NCBI GenBank assembly: GCA_044867425.1
Contig: JBIOUX010000027.1
Span: 1 to 64,000 of the forward strand
From: CAWBJP01 sp044867425
Lineage (GTDB): Bacteria > Actinomycetota > Acidimicrobiia > IMCC26256 > BP-133
Direction of reading: 5' to 3'
Length of the DNA: 64,000 nt
Part shown: positions 43,895 through 51,881 of the stretch, in pieces
Position numbering within the stretch: position 1 is the stretch's first letter
Layout: each line of letters starts with the position of its first letter
Translations under genes and position numbers: made by a program
The notes under the pieces: model-generated
Seen by the model: the letters and a program-made list of their open reading frames with translations, nothing else
Told to the model about the DNA's origin: nothing
The model's database searches: none

Positions 43895-44311
43895 ATGGAT
43901 CCCGAGTTGTTGCGCGTGTCGCCCAGCTGCGCCATCCCGCTCGAGGAGCTGGAATGGCGTTTCTCGGCCTCGGGGGGGCCCGGAGGCCAGCACGCCAACA
44001 CCGCCAACACCCGGGCCGAGGTGCGCTTCGACATCGCCGGGTCGCCCTCCCTGGGACCCCGCCAGCGGGCCCGGCTGGTGGAGCGATTGGGGCCGGAGGT
44101 GCGGGTGGTGGCTTCGGACGAGCGCTCCCAGGCCCGGAACCGCCAGCTGGCCCTGGAGCGCCTGGCCGCGAGGCTGGCCGAGGCCCTCAAGGTCCAGACG
44201 CCCCGCCGGCCGACCAAACCCACCCAGGCGTCCCAGCGGGAGCGGGTGGAGGCCAAGCGCCGGCGGGGCGAGGTCAAGCGGGGACGGGCCCGGCCGGGGC
44301 CCGACGACTGA
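43895..44311 (+). CDS. arfB: ArfB-type peptidyl-tRNA hydrolase / ribosome rescue factor
   Basis: 138 aa. The GGQ catalytic motif is in SASGGPGGQHANTANTRAEV (GGPGGQ at 27-32). The basic C-terminal tail (RVEAKRRRGEVKRGRARPG) is what ArfB inserts into the mRNA tunnel of stalled ribosomes. The length fits the family. A class-I release factor is excluded because the codon-recognition domain is absent. Confidence 0.88.
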   Translation: MDPELLRVSPSCAIPLEELEWRFSASGGPGGQHANTANTRAEVRFDIAGSPSLGPRQRARLVERLGPEVRVVASDERSQARNRQLALERLAARLAEALKVQTPRRPTKPTQASQRERVEAKRRRGEVKRGRARPGPDD

Positions 44312-44316
44312 CGAAG

Positions 44317-45036
44317 GTGCGGATCGTCACCTTCAACGTGAAGCACGGCCGGGTGCTCGACGGCCGGATCGACAACCGGCTGCTGGCGGCGACCTGCGTC
44401 GGCCTGGAGGCGGACGTCCTCGCCCTCCAGGAGGTGGACCGGCGGGCCACCCGGTCGGGTTTCGCCGACCAGGTCCGCCTGGTGGCCCGGGCCACCGGCC
44501 TGTCGGCCGCCTTCGGCGAGGCCGCCCGGCGGGGTCCCATCCGCCGCTACGGCAACGCCCTTCTGGGCCGGGGGTCGCTCTCCGACGTCGAGGTCGTGGG
44601 GTTGCCGCGGCCCGAGCGGGGGGAGTACCGGGTGGCGGTCCTGGCCCGCCTCGAGCTCGATTCCGGGGTCGTCTCCGGCGACGGGACGGCGGTCCTGTCG
44701 GTGGCCGCCACCCACCTGTCGTTCCGCCGGGCGGAAGGGCCGGCCCAACTGGAGGCTCTGGTCCGGCTCCTCGACCGCCGCCCTCTCCCCCGGGTGCTGC
44801 TGGGCGACCTCAACCTCGGCCCCGAGGAGGTCGAGCCGGTGCTGGCCGCGGCCGGCTACCAGATCGCCGCCACCGGCCCGACCTTCCCGGCCCGGACGCC
44901 CCGGAGCCGGATCGACTACGTGGCCGTCGCCGGTCTCGAGGTCGTCTCGGCCGAGACTCCGGAGACGTCGCTCAGCGACCACCGACCCGTGGTGGCCGAG
45001 GTCACCGCCCCAGGTCAGTCGGCGGCGACTGGCTGA
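44317..45036 (+). CDS. Endonuclease/exonuclease/phosphatase family hydrolase
   Basis: 239 aa. Motifs in order: IVTFNVKHG, ALQEVDRRATRSG (metal-binding Glu), VAATHLSFR, VLLGDLNLGPEEV and LSDHRPVVAEV (catalytic Asp-His). The GTG at 44317 is 5 bp after the arfB stop. It may act on DNA, lipid head groups or phosphoesters. Its end overlaps the convergent membrane-protein gene by 22 bp. Confidence 0.8.
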   Translation: MRIVTFNVKHGRVLDGRIDNRLLAATCVGLEADVLALQEVDRRATRSGFADQVRLVARATGLSAAFGEAARRGPIRRYGNALLGRGSLSDVEVVGLPRPERGEYRVAVLARLELDSGVVSGDGTAVLSVAATHLSFRRAEGPAQLEALVRLLDRRPLPRVLLGDLNLGPEEVEPVLAAAGYQIAATGPTFPARTPRSRIDYVAVAGLEVVSAETPETSLSDHRPVVAEVTAPGQSAATG

Positions 45037-46091
45037 GGGGGTGGTTCCGCCGCCACCGGGAGGCGGTCGCCGCCGGGCGACAACAGCGGGGCGAAGGCGC
45101 CCACCAGCAGCCCGAGCCCGAGCCCGAGGCCGATGGCCACGGACAGGCGGGCCAGCCAGTAGGGGGCGTCGGTGGCCACCTGGGAGCGGCCCAGCACGTT
45201 GATGTCGCCGATGGCGCCGAGGGCGAAGAGGACGCCGGCCCCGGCGGCCAGGGCGGGACCGGCCCGGGTGTCGCCCCGGTAGAGCAACACCGAGGCCACG
45301 ACGGCGGTGACCCAGCCGGCCACGGCCAGGAGGTTCTTGACCGCCGCCTGCCCCAGCGAGGAGCCGACGTTGCTGGCCAGACCGTTCAGGCGGGCGACGT
45401 CGAGGACGACCAGGGCGGCCAGCGCCACCACCATGGCCACGTGGGCCACCTGGGTCCGTTTGGCTCCCGGACCCAGCACCACTCCGGCCAGCGCCAGGCC
45501 GAAGAGGGCGGCGATGACCAGCCAGGGCAGGTTGGACGGCCCCGGGATCCAGGCCAGGTCGCCCTTGACCAGGATCCTGTCCTGGCCGACCAGGAAGGGG
45601 ACCTCCCAAGCCGGGATGATCACGTGCTCCTTGCCGGGAGCGGCCTGCACCGGCCCCGGGGGCTGGAGTCCCATGAAGTGGACCCGGTGGTCGTGCCAGC
45701 GGACCTGGTTGGCGTCCGACACCTTCCTCCACTCCGGAGCCGCCTTGGCGTCGGCGGCGGCCGGCACCTGGGTGGTGGGGAGCCGGGCACGGTTCAGGTA
45801 GGTGGCGGGGGAGTGCACGTTCTCGAAGACGCCGTCAGGCCCCACCCGCAGATAGGGCTCCTGGGCGTAGCCCAGCACCACCAGCTCGTCCCGGGAGGTG
45901 TTGGTGAGCAGGAGCCGGTTCCCGGCCTCGACGACCTCGACTTTGATCCCGGACCGCTTGGGTTCCACAGCGGTGATGCGGGTGCGGTAGTTGCTGGGCG
46001 ACGCCCCGTTGAGGGCGTGGGCGAAAGCGGGCGGAGCGGTGAGAGCCACCAGCCCCACCGCCAGCCACGAGGCGCGACGAACCAGACGCAT
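45015..46091 (-). CDS. Signal-peptide membrane protein of the ECF regulon, unknown function
   Basis: 358 aa. The signal peptide (MRLVRRASWLAVGLVALTAP, PAFAHA) is followed by an extracytoplasmic domain of about 160 residues with several histidines (RWHDHRVHFMGLQ) and then five TM helices. The mature N-terminus beginning with His recalls CopC/YcnI-type copper proteins, so copper handling is plausible. I chose the ATG at 46091 because an ECF-type promoter ends 7 nt upstream; longer in-frame starts (46139) would overlap that promoter. Confidence 0.65.
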   Translation of the reverse strand: MRLVRRASWLAVGLVALTAPPAFAHALNGASPSNYRTRITAVEPKRSGIKVEVVEAGNRLLLTNTSRDELVVLGYAQEPYLRVGPDGVFENVHSPATYLNRARLPTTQVPAAADAKAAPEWRKVSDANQVRWHDHRVHFMGLQPPGPVQAAPGKEHVIIPAWEVPFLVGQDRILVKGDLAWIPGPSNLPWLVIAALFGLALAGVVLGPGAKRTQVAHVAMVVALAALVVLDVARLNGLASNVGSSLGQAAVKNLLAVAGWVTAVVASVLLYRGDTRAGPALAAGAGVLFALGAIGDINVLGRSQVATDAPYWLARLSVAIGLGLGLGLLVGAFAPLLSPGGDRLPVAAEPPPQPVAAD

Positions 46092-46096
46092 GTGCC

Positions 46097-46126
46097 GGTA
46101 GTCGCTTCTCATCACGCGTAAGTTCC
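46097..46126 (-). promoter_or_regulatory. ECF-type promoter of the membrane-protein gene
   Basis: Minus strand GGAACTT, exactly 15 nt, CGACTA; the ATG at 46091 follows after 7 nt, so the transcript is probably leaderless. Confidence 0.7.
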
Positions 46127-46141
46127 TGCTCACATCCATCC

Positions 46142-46657
46142 TCACTCCGAGCTGGCCTCGCTCAAGCGGGCGATGAGGTCGGCCCGGGCCCGGGCCACCC
46201 GGGAGCGGATGGTACCCACCGGGCAGTCGCAAACCTCCGCGGCCTCGCCGTAGGACAGGCCCAGGACCTGGGTGAGCACGAAGGCCTGTCGCCGATCGGG
46301 GTCGAGCCCGGCGAGGAGGGCTTCGACGGGGATGGCCCGGGTCGGGTCGGCCAGCGGCTCGGGGCGCTCCAGCCGGGTGACCAGGCGCCGCCGCCGGCGC
46401 AGGTCGCGGATGGCATCGGCGCAGGTGCGCCGGGCGATGGACAGCAGCCAGGTGCGGGCGGAGGACTCACCCCGGTATCCGGGCAGGGCCCGGTACGCCC
46501 GGAGGAAGACCTCCTGGGTGACATCGTCGGCCGCCTCCCGGCTGACCAGCTGGGCGCAGAGCCGCCACACCTCCGCCTGGCTGTTGCGGATCCAGGCGGC
46601 CAGGGCGGGCCGGTCGCCGTCGCGGGCGGCCAGCAGCAGGGAGGTGAGCTCGTCCGT
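46142..46657 (-). CDS. ECF-subfamily RNA polymerase sigma factor
   Basis: About 171 aa. Region 2 is LVSREAADDVTQEVFLRAYR with YRGESSARTWLLSIARRTCA; region 4 is LTQVLGLSYGEAAEVCDCPV followed by GTIRSRVARARADL. The start is uncertain. Conserved sequence (DELTSLLLAARDGDRPALAA) continues upstream of the first GTG (46570) to a GGAGG at 46666, but no ATG, GTG or TTG is available there, only ACG (46660, 46657) or CTG. I used ACG at 46657 provisionally. The neighbouring copper genes and the anti-sigma-like gene carry a common promoter motif that this factor may read. Confidence 0.8.
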   Translation of the reverse strand, partial: TDELTSLLLAARDGDRPALAAWIRNSQAEVWRLCAQLVSREAADDVTQEVFLRAYRALPGYRGESSARTWLLSIARRTCADAIRDLRRRRRLVTRLERPEPLADPTRAIPVEALLAGLDPDRRQAFVLTQVLGLSYGEAAEVCDCPVGTIRSRVARARADLIARLSEASSE

Positions 46658-46689
46658 CGTTCCTCCGAGGAAGTTCCGGGCACGGACCG

Positions 46690-46719
46690 GGAACTCCGGA
46701 CACTACCCGCACGACTAAT
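46690..46719 (+). promoter_or_regulatory. Upstream ECF-type promoter motif
   Basis: GGAACTC, 15 nt, CGACTA-AT. Same layout as the copCD promoter but 270 bp further upstream. It could start a longer copCD transcript. Confidence 0.5.
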
Positions 46720-46953
46720 GGCGTCGTGGTTACCAGCCGTCGCTGAGCCGGCTGTGGACCGGCGGGACATCGAGTTACCGGACCCAGGTTGCCTCCCCTC
46801 GGCCTCTAGGTCCAGTGCCGTCCCGCCCGCCCACCCGGCCCGGCGCCGGCCCGCCACCCGGCCCCCCCAGTGGCCGGACCATGCCAGGTTGCCGGGGCGG
46901 ACGCCCGTCTCCCTTCTCCGGGCGTCCGCACCGGTCACCTCATGCGTGGGGTT

Positions 46954-46983
46954 GGAACTTCCAGAGGGCGACGGACGACTATT
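46954..46983 (+). promoter_or_regulatory. ECF-type promoter of copCD
   Basis: GGAACTT, exactly 15 nt, CGACTA; the GTG start at 46990 follows after 8 nt, implying a leaderless or nearly leaderless transcript. Confidence 0.7.
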
Positions 46984-46989
46984 GGAGGC

Positions 46990-48693
46990 GTGAGACGCGC
47001 TCTCCTTGTCGTCGCGCTCGCCACCCTGGGGTTGGTGCTGCCCGCCGCCCCCGCCTTCGCCCACGCCCAGCTGCTGTCCACGGAGCCCGTGGGTGGCACG
47101 GCCGGGGATGCCCCCAAGCAGGTCATGCTGAAGTTCAGCGAGGCCGTCCAGGTGTCCCAGGCCGGTGTGCGGGTCTTCGACGGCGATGCCAAACGGGTCA
47201 CCACCGAGACCGCCCGTCACGCCCGCGGCAAGTCGGACGAGGTGGTGCTGCCCCTGCCCGACCTGGACAACGGCGTCTACGTGGTCACCTGGCGGGTCAC
47301 GTCGGCCGACTCGCACCCCGTCCACGGGGCCTTCACGTTCCGGGTCGGTCCCGTGCCCGCGGCGGGCAGCGACGACCAGGCCCTGGCCCGCAAGCTGCTG
47401 GCCGCCGACGGGGGTGACACCGCGGTGGGCGCCGCCTACAGCCTGCTGCGCTTCCTGGCCTACGGCTCGCTCCTGCTGCTGGTGGGCACCCTCGTGTTCC
47501 TCGGCGTCATCTGGCCGGCCGGGCAGCGGGTGGCCCGGGCCCGCCACCTGCTGATGTGGGCTTTCGGCGTGCTTGGGGGCGCCACCGTCCTCGGCATCCC
47601 CACCCAGGCGCTCTACGCCAACGGGCTCGGGATCGGGGACCTGTCCTCGGTGGGCAGCCACATGTTCGACAGCCGCTTCGGCCAGGTGTGGGGCGCCCGC
47701 CTCCTGTTGCTGGGCGTGCTGGCCGTCGTACTGGTGGCGTTCCGACGGTGGACGGCCCGCAGCCCCGAGGACGCCGCCCCGCCCCCGACGCTGCTGGCCG
47801 GTGCCGGGCTGGTGGCCGCCGGCCTGCTCCTCACCCCCGCCCTGGCCGGCCACGCCGCCACCCGTGACCTCGTCCCGCTGGCCATCGCCTCCGACGTCGT
47901 GCACCTGGGATCGGTGAGCTTGTGGCTGGGTGGCCTGGTGTGCCTGGTGGCGTGCGTCCTGCCCCGCCGTCGGGCCGGCGAGCTCTCGGAGGTGGTGCCC
48001 CGCTTCTCCCGCCTGGCCGGGATGGCGGTGGCGACGATCCTGGTGACGGGGGTCTTCCAGGGGTGGCGGGAGGTGGGCTCCAAGGCCGCCCTGACGTCGA
48101 CCACCTATGGCCGCCTGCTGATGGTGAAGTTCGCCCTCTTCAGTCTGATGGTGGGGCTCGGGTTCCTCAGCCGCCGGTGGGTCCACGCCCGCTACCGGGT
48201 GCCGGCGCTCCAGCTCTCCCCCGGACCGGGGACAGCGGCGGCCGGCCAGGACGCCGAGACGGTGTCACGGCTCCGGCGGAGCGTCGGGGCGGAAACCGTG
48301 GTGGCGGTGGTCGTCCTGGCCGTCACGTCCCTGCTGGTGGCGGCCGAGCCGGCCCGCTCCGCCCTGGCCCGGCCCTTCTCGGCCGAGATGACCACCGAGG
48401 ATGTCCTGATCGACGTGATCGTCGACCCAGCGAAGGCAGGCCCGACCACCTTCCACTTCTACACGCTCACCCGCGACGGAGCGGTCGAGGATGTGGCCGA
48501 ATTCAATGCCAACCTGCGCCTGCCGGCGGCGGACGTGGGGCCGTTGCCGCTCAACATCCAGAAGGTCGCTCCCGGTCACTTCGCCGCCTATGGGTCCGAG
48601 CTGCCCCTCCGGGGGAGCTGGCAGCTCGAGGCAGTGGTCCGCCTGACCGAGATCGACCAGGTGCGGGCGACCACCACCATTCCGGTCCGCTGA
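46990..48693 (+). CDS. Fused CopC-CopD copper resistance protein (YcnJ type)
   Basis: 567 aa. The signal peptide (RRALLVVALATLGLVLPAAP, AFAHA) is followed by a CopC cupredoxin-like domain whose mature N-terminus starts HAQLLSTEPVGG and ends SADSHPVHGAFTFRVG. Both contain copper-binding histidines. An eight-helix CopD domain follows (LRFLAYGSLLLLVGTLVFLG; ASDVVHLGSVSLWLGGLVCL). The C-terminal 120 residues form a soluble domain. It binds and imports or buffers copper at the membrane. The ycnI-like gene follows 17 bp later. Confidence 0.88.
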   Translation: MRRALLVVALATLGLVLPAAPAFAHAQLLSTEPVGGTAGDAPKQVMLKFSEAVQVSQAGVRVFDGDAKRVTTETARHARGKSDEVVLPLPDLDNGVYVVTWRVTSADSHPVHGAFTFRVGPVPAAGSDDQALARKLLAADGGDTAVGAAYSLLRFLAYGSLLLLVGTLVFLGVIWPAGQRVARARHLLMWAFGVLGGATVLGIPTQALYANGLGIGDLSSVGSHMFDSRFGQVWGARLLLLGVLAVVLVAFRRWTARSPEDAAPPPTLLAGAGLVAAGLLLTPALAGHAATRDLVPLAIASDVVHLGSVSLWLGGLVCLVACVLPRRRAGELSEVVPRFSRLAGMAVATILVTGVFQGWREVGSKAALTSTTYGRLLMVKFALFSLMVGLGFLSRRWVHARYRVPALQLSPGPGTAAAGQDAETVSRLRRSVGAETVVAVVVLAVTSLLVAAEPARSALARPFSAEMTTEDVLIDVIVDPAKAGPTTFHFYTLTRDGAVEDVAEFNANLRLPAADVGPLPLNIQKVAPGHFAAYGSELPLRGSWQLEAVVRLTEIDQVRATTTIPVR

Positions 48694-48710
48694 CAGAAAC
48701 GAGAACAACG

Positions 48711-49433
48711 ATGACCCGCAAGACCCTGGTCGCGGTGGTAGCGCTGGCCCTCGGGGCGGTGGCCGCCCCGGCGAGCGCCCACGTGACCGTCAACCCCCGG
48801 GAGGCGACCAAGGGCGGCTTCGCCAAGCTCGCCTTCCGGGTCCCCAACGAACGGCCCGACTCGGGCACCACCAAGGTCGAGGTGTCCTTCCCCGTCGATC
48901 ATCCCCTCGCCTTCCTGAACGTTCGGCCCGTGCCCGGGTGGACGTACACGGTCGAGCGCCAGAAGCTGGCCACCCCCATCAAGTCGGAGGAGCCGGGCGA
49001 GGAGGACGTCACCGAGTACATCTCCAAGATCACCTGGTCGGGCGGGACCATCGGCCCCGGGGAGTTCCAGGAGTTCGAGGTCTCAGGCGGGCCGCTCCCC
49101 GAGGACGTCGACCAGATCCTCTTCAAGGCCATCCAGACCTACGCCTCGGGTGAGGTCGTTCGCTGGATCGAGGAGGCGGGCCCCAGCGGCCAGGAGCCGG
49201 AACTTCCCGCGCCCGTCCTCAAGCTCGTCGCCGGTGAGGACGAGCACGCCGCCGCCCAGCCCGCGGGCGACACCACCGAGACGACGGCGGCGGAGCAGGC
49301 GGGCACGACCACCAACACCAGCGACGACGGTGGCGTCAACGGCCTGGGCGTCTTCGCCCTGGTGGTGGCCGGCGTCGCCCTCGTGCTCTCCGGCGGTGCC
49401 CTCCTGCGCCGGAACAAACCAGCCAGCGAGTAG
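48711..49433 (+). CDS. YcnI-type (DUF1775) copper-binding membrane protein
   Basis: 240 aa. The signal peptide ends ASA and the mature chain starts HVTVNPREATKGGFAKLAFR, where the N-terminal His is the copper ligand of YcnI. The C-terminus carries a Thr-rich linker and one TM (GLGVFALVVAGVALVLSGGA) with a basic tail. Together with the CopC-CopD fusion it forms the ycnIJ-type copper operon. Confidence 0.88.
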   Translation: MTRKTLVAVVALALGAVAAPASAHVTVNPREATKGGFAKLAFRVPNERPDSGTTKVEVSFPVDHPLAFLNVRPVPGWTYTVERQKLATPIKSEEPGEEDVTEYISKITWSGGTIGPGEFQEFEVSGGPLPEDVDQILFKAIQTYASGEVVRWIEEAGPSGQEPELPAPVLKLVAGEDEHAAAQPAGDTTETTAAEQAGTTTNTSDDGGVNGLGVFALVVAGVALVLSGGALLRRNKPASE

Positions 49434-49441
49434 CCACACGC

Positions 49442-49475
49442 GAGGAAGGGGCGGCCGGCACGCCACCCCTTCCTC
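49442..49475. terminator. Terminator after the copCD-ycnI operon
   Basis: Perfect 10-bp stem GAGGAAGGGG / CCCCTTCCTC just after the ycnI stop. Confidence 0.65.
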
Positions 49476-49568
49476 CTCAGTCACCCACCCGACGAGCAAC
49501 TTCGAAGTGTTGGTCGCCTGCCGGGGCCAGGAAGTTCCCGGATTCACGAATCGCACTGGGGAGGAACA

Positions 49569-50027
49569 GTGGAGCGCACAACGATCCTGCGACTGGCCGG
49601 AGCCGGCCTGGCCGCCATCCTGGCCGCCGTCCCGGGCGTGGCCTGGGCGCACGCCACCTTCGTCAACGGCAGCGCGCCGGCCAACGCCGACCAGACCCTC
49701 ACCCTGGACGTGCCCGAGGAGAAGGGACCGGACGTCCACAACCAGAAGGTGATCGTCGAGGTGCCCGGCGGCTTCGCCGTGGCCGGCTGCTCCACCCCGG
49801 CCGGGTGGGCCTGCGGGTCGCAGGCGGGGACCAAGGGCCGGACGGTGGTGACCTTCACCCGGGGCGCCGCCCCGGTGGAGACCCGCTTCGACCTCCAGGT
49901 GCGCACGCCGGCCAAGGCCGGGGACTATCCCTTCGAGGTCAACCAGTTCTACGACGACGGCTCGACGGCGCGCTGGGACGGGCCGCCGGACTCAGACACC
50001 CCGGCGCCGGTCCTGAGGGTCGGCTAA
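49569..50027 (+). CDS. Second DUF1775/YcnI-like secreted protein
   Basis: 152 aa. The signal peptide ends VAWA and the mature N-terminus is HATFVNGSAPANADQTLTLD, again starting with His. WACGSQAG and FEVNQFYDDGSTARWDG fit the family core. There is no TM, so it is secreted or periplasmic. The GTG at 49569 follows GGAGGAACA. It is separated from the copper operon by a terminator and so has its own promoter. Confidence 0.75.
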   Translation: MERTTILRLAGAGLAAILAAVPGVAWAHATFVNGSAPANADQTLTLDVPEEKGPDVHNQKVIVEVPGGFAVAGCSTPAGWACGSQAGTKGRTVVTFTRGAAPVETRFDLQVRTPAKAGDYPFEVNQFYDDGSTARWDGPPDSDTPAPVLRVG

Positions 50028-50090
50028 GTTCCCGCCGGACGCGAAGAAGCCAGAAGTTTCCAGGCGCAAGGGAGTGGGCACGTAACCATC

Positions 50091-50510
50091 ATGCGCAACG
50101 TATGGAAGGGTCTCGTCATCGGTGGGTTGACGGGGGTGGCCGCCGGGGTGCTGATCGACATCCTGGAGGGCGCCGTCGAACGGGCGGGGACAGCCCGGGA
50201 TGAGTTCCGGGAGCGGGCCCCCGAGCTGAAGGAGAGGGCCCGCCACATGGCCGAGGTCGCCGGCGAGCGCCTCAAGGAGGCGGGGCTTCCGGAGAGGGCG
50301 CGGCATGCCGCCGAGCGGGCGGCCGAGCGGGTGAAGGAGGCCGACCTGGCTGAGAAGGCCCGTCACGCCGCCGAGGTGGCGGCGGAGCGGGTGAAGGAGG
50401 CCGACCTCCCCGAGAAGGCCCGCCACGCGGCCGAGGTCGCTCGGGAGAAGGCCAAGGAAGTGGACCTCACCGAGTTGACCGAGAAGGCCAAGGGGGTCAC
50501 CCGGCACTGA
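50091..50510 (+). CDS. Membrane-anchored protein with 20-residue amphipathic repeats
   Basis: 139 aa. A short hydrophobic Gly-rich N-terminus (GLVIGGLTGVAAGVLIDILE) is followed by about four repeats of the type KARHAAEVAAERVKEADLPE. The repeats are highly charged and helical, like apolipoprotein, LEA or YtxH-type stress proteins. No enzymatic motif is seen. It stands alone between the second YcnI-like gene and the MerR gene. Confidence 0.65.
   Translation: MRNVWKGLVIGGLTGVAAGVLIDILEGAVERAGTARDEFRERAPELKERARHMAEVAGERLKEAGLPERARHAAERAAERVKEADLAEKARHAAEVAAERVKEADLPEKARHAAEVAREKAKEVDLTELTEKAKGVTRH
50231..50470 (+). repeat. 60-bp tandem repeat inside the amphipathic protein gene
   Basis: About four 60-bp units encode the 20-residue period. 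The second and third units are closest, sharing GCGGAGCGGGTGAAGGAGGC in phase. Confidence 0.65.
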
Positions 50511-50520
50511 CCGGGAGCGG

Positions 50521-51003
50521 TCAGGCGGGCTCGCCGGGCACGCCGAGGACGTCGGCGTAGCGGGCGAGCTGGTCTCCCGCGGCGTCCGCGGCCTCGGACA
50601 TCAGGATCTCCCGCAGGCGGTTCAGCACCTTGATCTTGTGCTCGAGGGCCTGCATGTTCTCCCGCACCAGCTCGGCCACCTGGGCCCGCTGGCCGGCGGA
50701 CACGGTCTCGCCGAGGGCGATCCTGCCGATCAGCTCGATCTCCTCGAGCCGGAACCCGAGCTCTTTGAGGGCGAGGGCGCCCTCCACGTAGAAGCGGTAG
50801 TCCTGGGTGTACTTGCGGGTCCCGCCGGGTGAGCGGCGGGGCGGCGGGAGGATGCCGATCTCCTCGTAGTACCGGATTGTCCGGCTGGAGACGCCCGTCA
50901 TCTCGGCCAGTTGGCCGATGGAGAGCAGTCCCGAACTCGACCGCCGCGAGGGACGGGCCTTCGGCTGCCGCTGCCTGCCGCTGGTGCCCACCGCCACCAT
51001 CAT
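50521..51003 (-). CDS. MerR-family regulator (paralogue 1)
   Basis: 160 aa. The winged HTH is LLSIGQLAEMTGVSSRTIRY followed by YEEIGILPPPRRSPGGTRKY, and then the dimerisation helix. No conserved Cys for metal binding is present, so it is not a copper or zinc sensor of the classical type. It is over 75 percent identical by eye to the MerR protein at 52668-53057 across the DNA-binding part. Its target is unknown. Confidence 0.85.
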   Translation of the reverse strand: MMVAVGTSGRQRQPKARPSRRSSSGLLSIGQLAEMTGVSSRTIRYYEEIGILPPPRRSPGGTRKYTQDYRFYVEGALALKELGFRLEEIELIGRIALGETVSAGQRAQVAELVRENMQALEHKIKVLNRLREILMSEAADAAGDQLARYADVLGVPGEPA

Positions 51004-51075
51004 CCCTCACCGCCCACCGGCCCGGTGGGGACCGCCTGAGGGTGGCGGCCCCCGGGGCTTGGGTAGGACTGGAGT

Positions 51076-51345
51076 ATGGCAAGCGAAAAGCAGGTCCAAG
51101 CGGCGAAGCGCAACGTGAAGAAGGCGATCGCGGCGGCGAAGCAGAAGCGGAGCATCGCCAGCATGCCGAAGAAGACCCGCACGGCCCTGGGGAAGCAGGG
51201 GGCGGCGGTGGCCCAGCGCAAGCGCACCGGAGCCTCCAGCCCCAAGACCCGGGCCGAGCTCTACGAGGAGGCCAAGCGCCGCAACCTGCCGGGGCGCTCC
51301 AAGATGGGCCGTGACGAGTTGGCCCGCGCCCTCGGCAAGCGGTAG
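51076..51345 (+). CDS. Small basic protein with Rho-N/SAP-like C-terminus
   Basis: 89 aa. A Lys/Ala-rich helical N-terminus (KRNVKKAIAAAKQKRSIASM) precedes a C-terminal TRAELYEEAKRRNLPGRSKM, GRDELARALGKR, which looks like the Rho N-terminal / SAP helix-extended-helix motif. This suggests nucleic-acid binding, perhaps a chromosome-associated protein. It is divergent from the MerR gene. Confidence 0.65.
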   Translation: MASEKQVQAAKRNVKKAIAAAKQKRSIASMPKKTRTALGKQGAAVAQRKRTGASSPKTRAELYEEAKRRNLPGRSKMGRDELARALGKR

Positions 51346-51389
51346 TCCCCGAGCTCCTGCCTGTCGGCCGGCGGGCTCGCGGCGAGGAT

Positions 51390-51761
51390 GTGGGCGTGCT
51401 GCGGGTCTTTGTCTACGGGACGCTCATGCCCGGTCAGCCCCGCTGGCGCTACCTGAGCCCGTATGCCATCTCGTGGCAACCGGCCACCACCCCCGGCCGT
51501 CTGTGGGACACCGGCCGCGGCTATCCGGCGGCGCGCTTCGAGGACTCCGAGGAACGGATCCCCGGCGTCCTCGTCACGCTCGGGGCGGAGATGACCGGGC
51601 CGGCCGTCCGGCTCCTCGACGAGATCGAAGGCGAAGGCACCCTGTACCGGCGGATCGAGATCGCCACCTCCGGCGGCCCGGCCCTGAGCTACGAGTGGCT
51701 CGGTCCCACCGACGACCTCGACCCCCTGCCCGCAGGCTGGCCACCGGTGGCTGATCGGTGA
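51390..51761 (+). CDS. Gamma-glutamylcyclotransferase-like (AIG2/GGCT fold) protein
   Basis: 123 aa. VFVYGTLMPGQPRW is the hallmark substrate-binding loop of the GGCT fold. VRLLDEIEGEGTLYRR carries the catalytic glutamate region (DEIEG). It would act on gamma-glutamyl amines or related small amides. The GTG at 51390 is preceded by GAGG. Confidence 0.8.
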   Translation: MGVLRVFVYGTLMPGQPRWRYLSPYAISWQPATTPGRLWDTGRGYPAARFEDSEERIPGVLVTLGAEMTGPAVRLLDEIEGEGTLYRRIEIATSGGPALSYEWLGPTDDLDPLPAGWPPVADR

Positions 51762-51881
51762 CGGCACGGCGTCGGATCGGTGTCGTTTCGGCGGACCGCC
51801 TTCGAAATTCAGCGATCTCTCGCCGCGGCCGGCCCGCCCGCGGCTAGCGTCCGCCCGCGCTACCACGACGAGGAGGGACCG

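Larger units (their letters stand above)
46658..46989. other. Divergent region between ECF sigma factor and copCD
   Basis: About 330 bp. It holds two plus-strand ECF-type motifs (46690-46719 and 46954-46983). The only open frames are short and without protein character. Confidence 0.6.

Noticed and set aside
46718..46993. 91-codon plus-strand frame starting just after an ECF-type motif
   Set aside because: Pro/Arg-rich, no motif, no ribosome-binding site, and it runs into the copCD start. More likely an untranslated leader region.
46162..48186. 674-codon open frame on the minus strand across copCD and the sigma gene
   Set aside because: It is antisense to the CopC-CopD gene and out of frame with the sigma factor. 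Composition is low-complexity and no domain is visible.
49532..49561. GGAAGTT - 15 nt - CGCACT before the second YcnI-like gene as a further ECF promoter
   Set aside because: The spacing fits, but both elements deviate and the start codon is not at the 7-8 nt distance. Not counted in the regulon.
50231..50470. Direct repeats considered as a CRISPR array
   Set aside because: The repeats are contiguous 60-bp coding units without spacers and lie inside an open reading frame. No cas genes are nearby.
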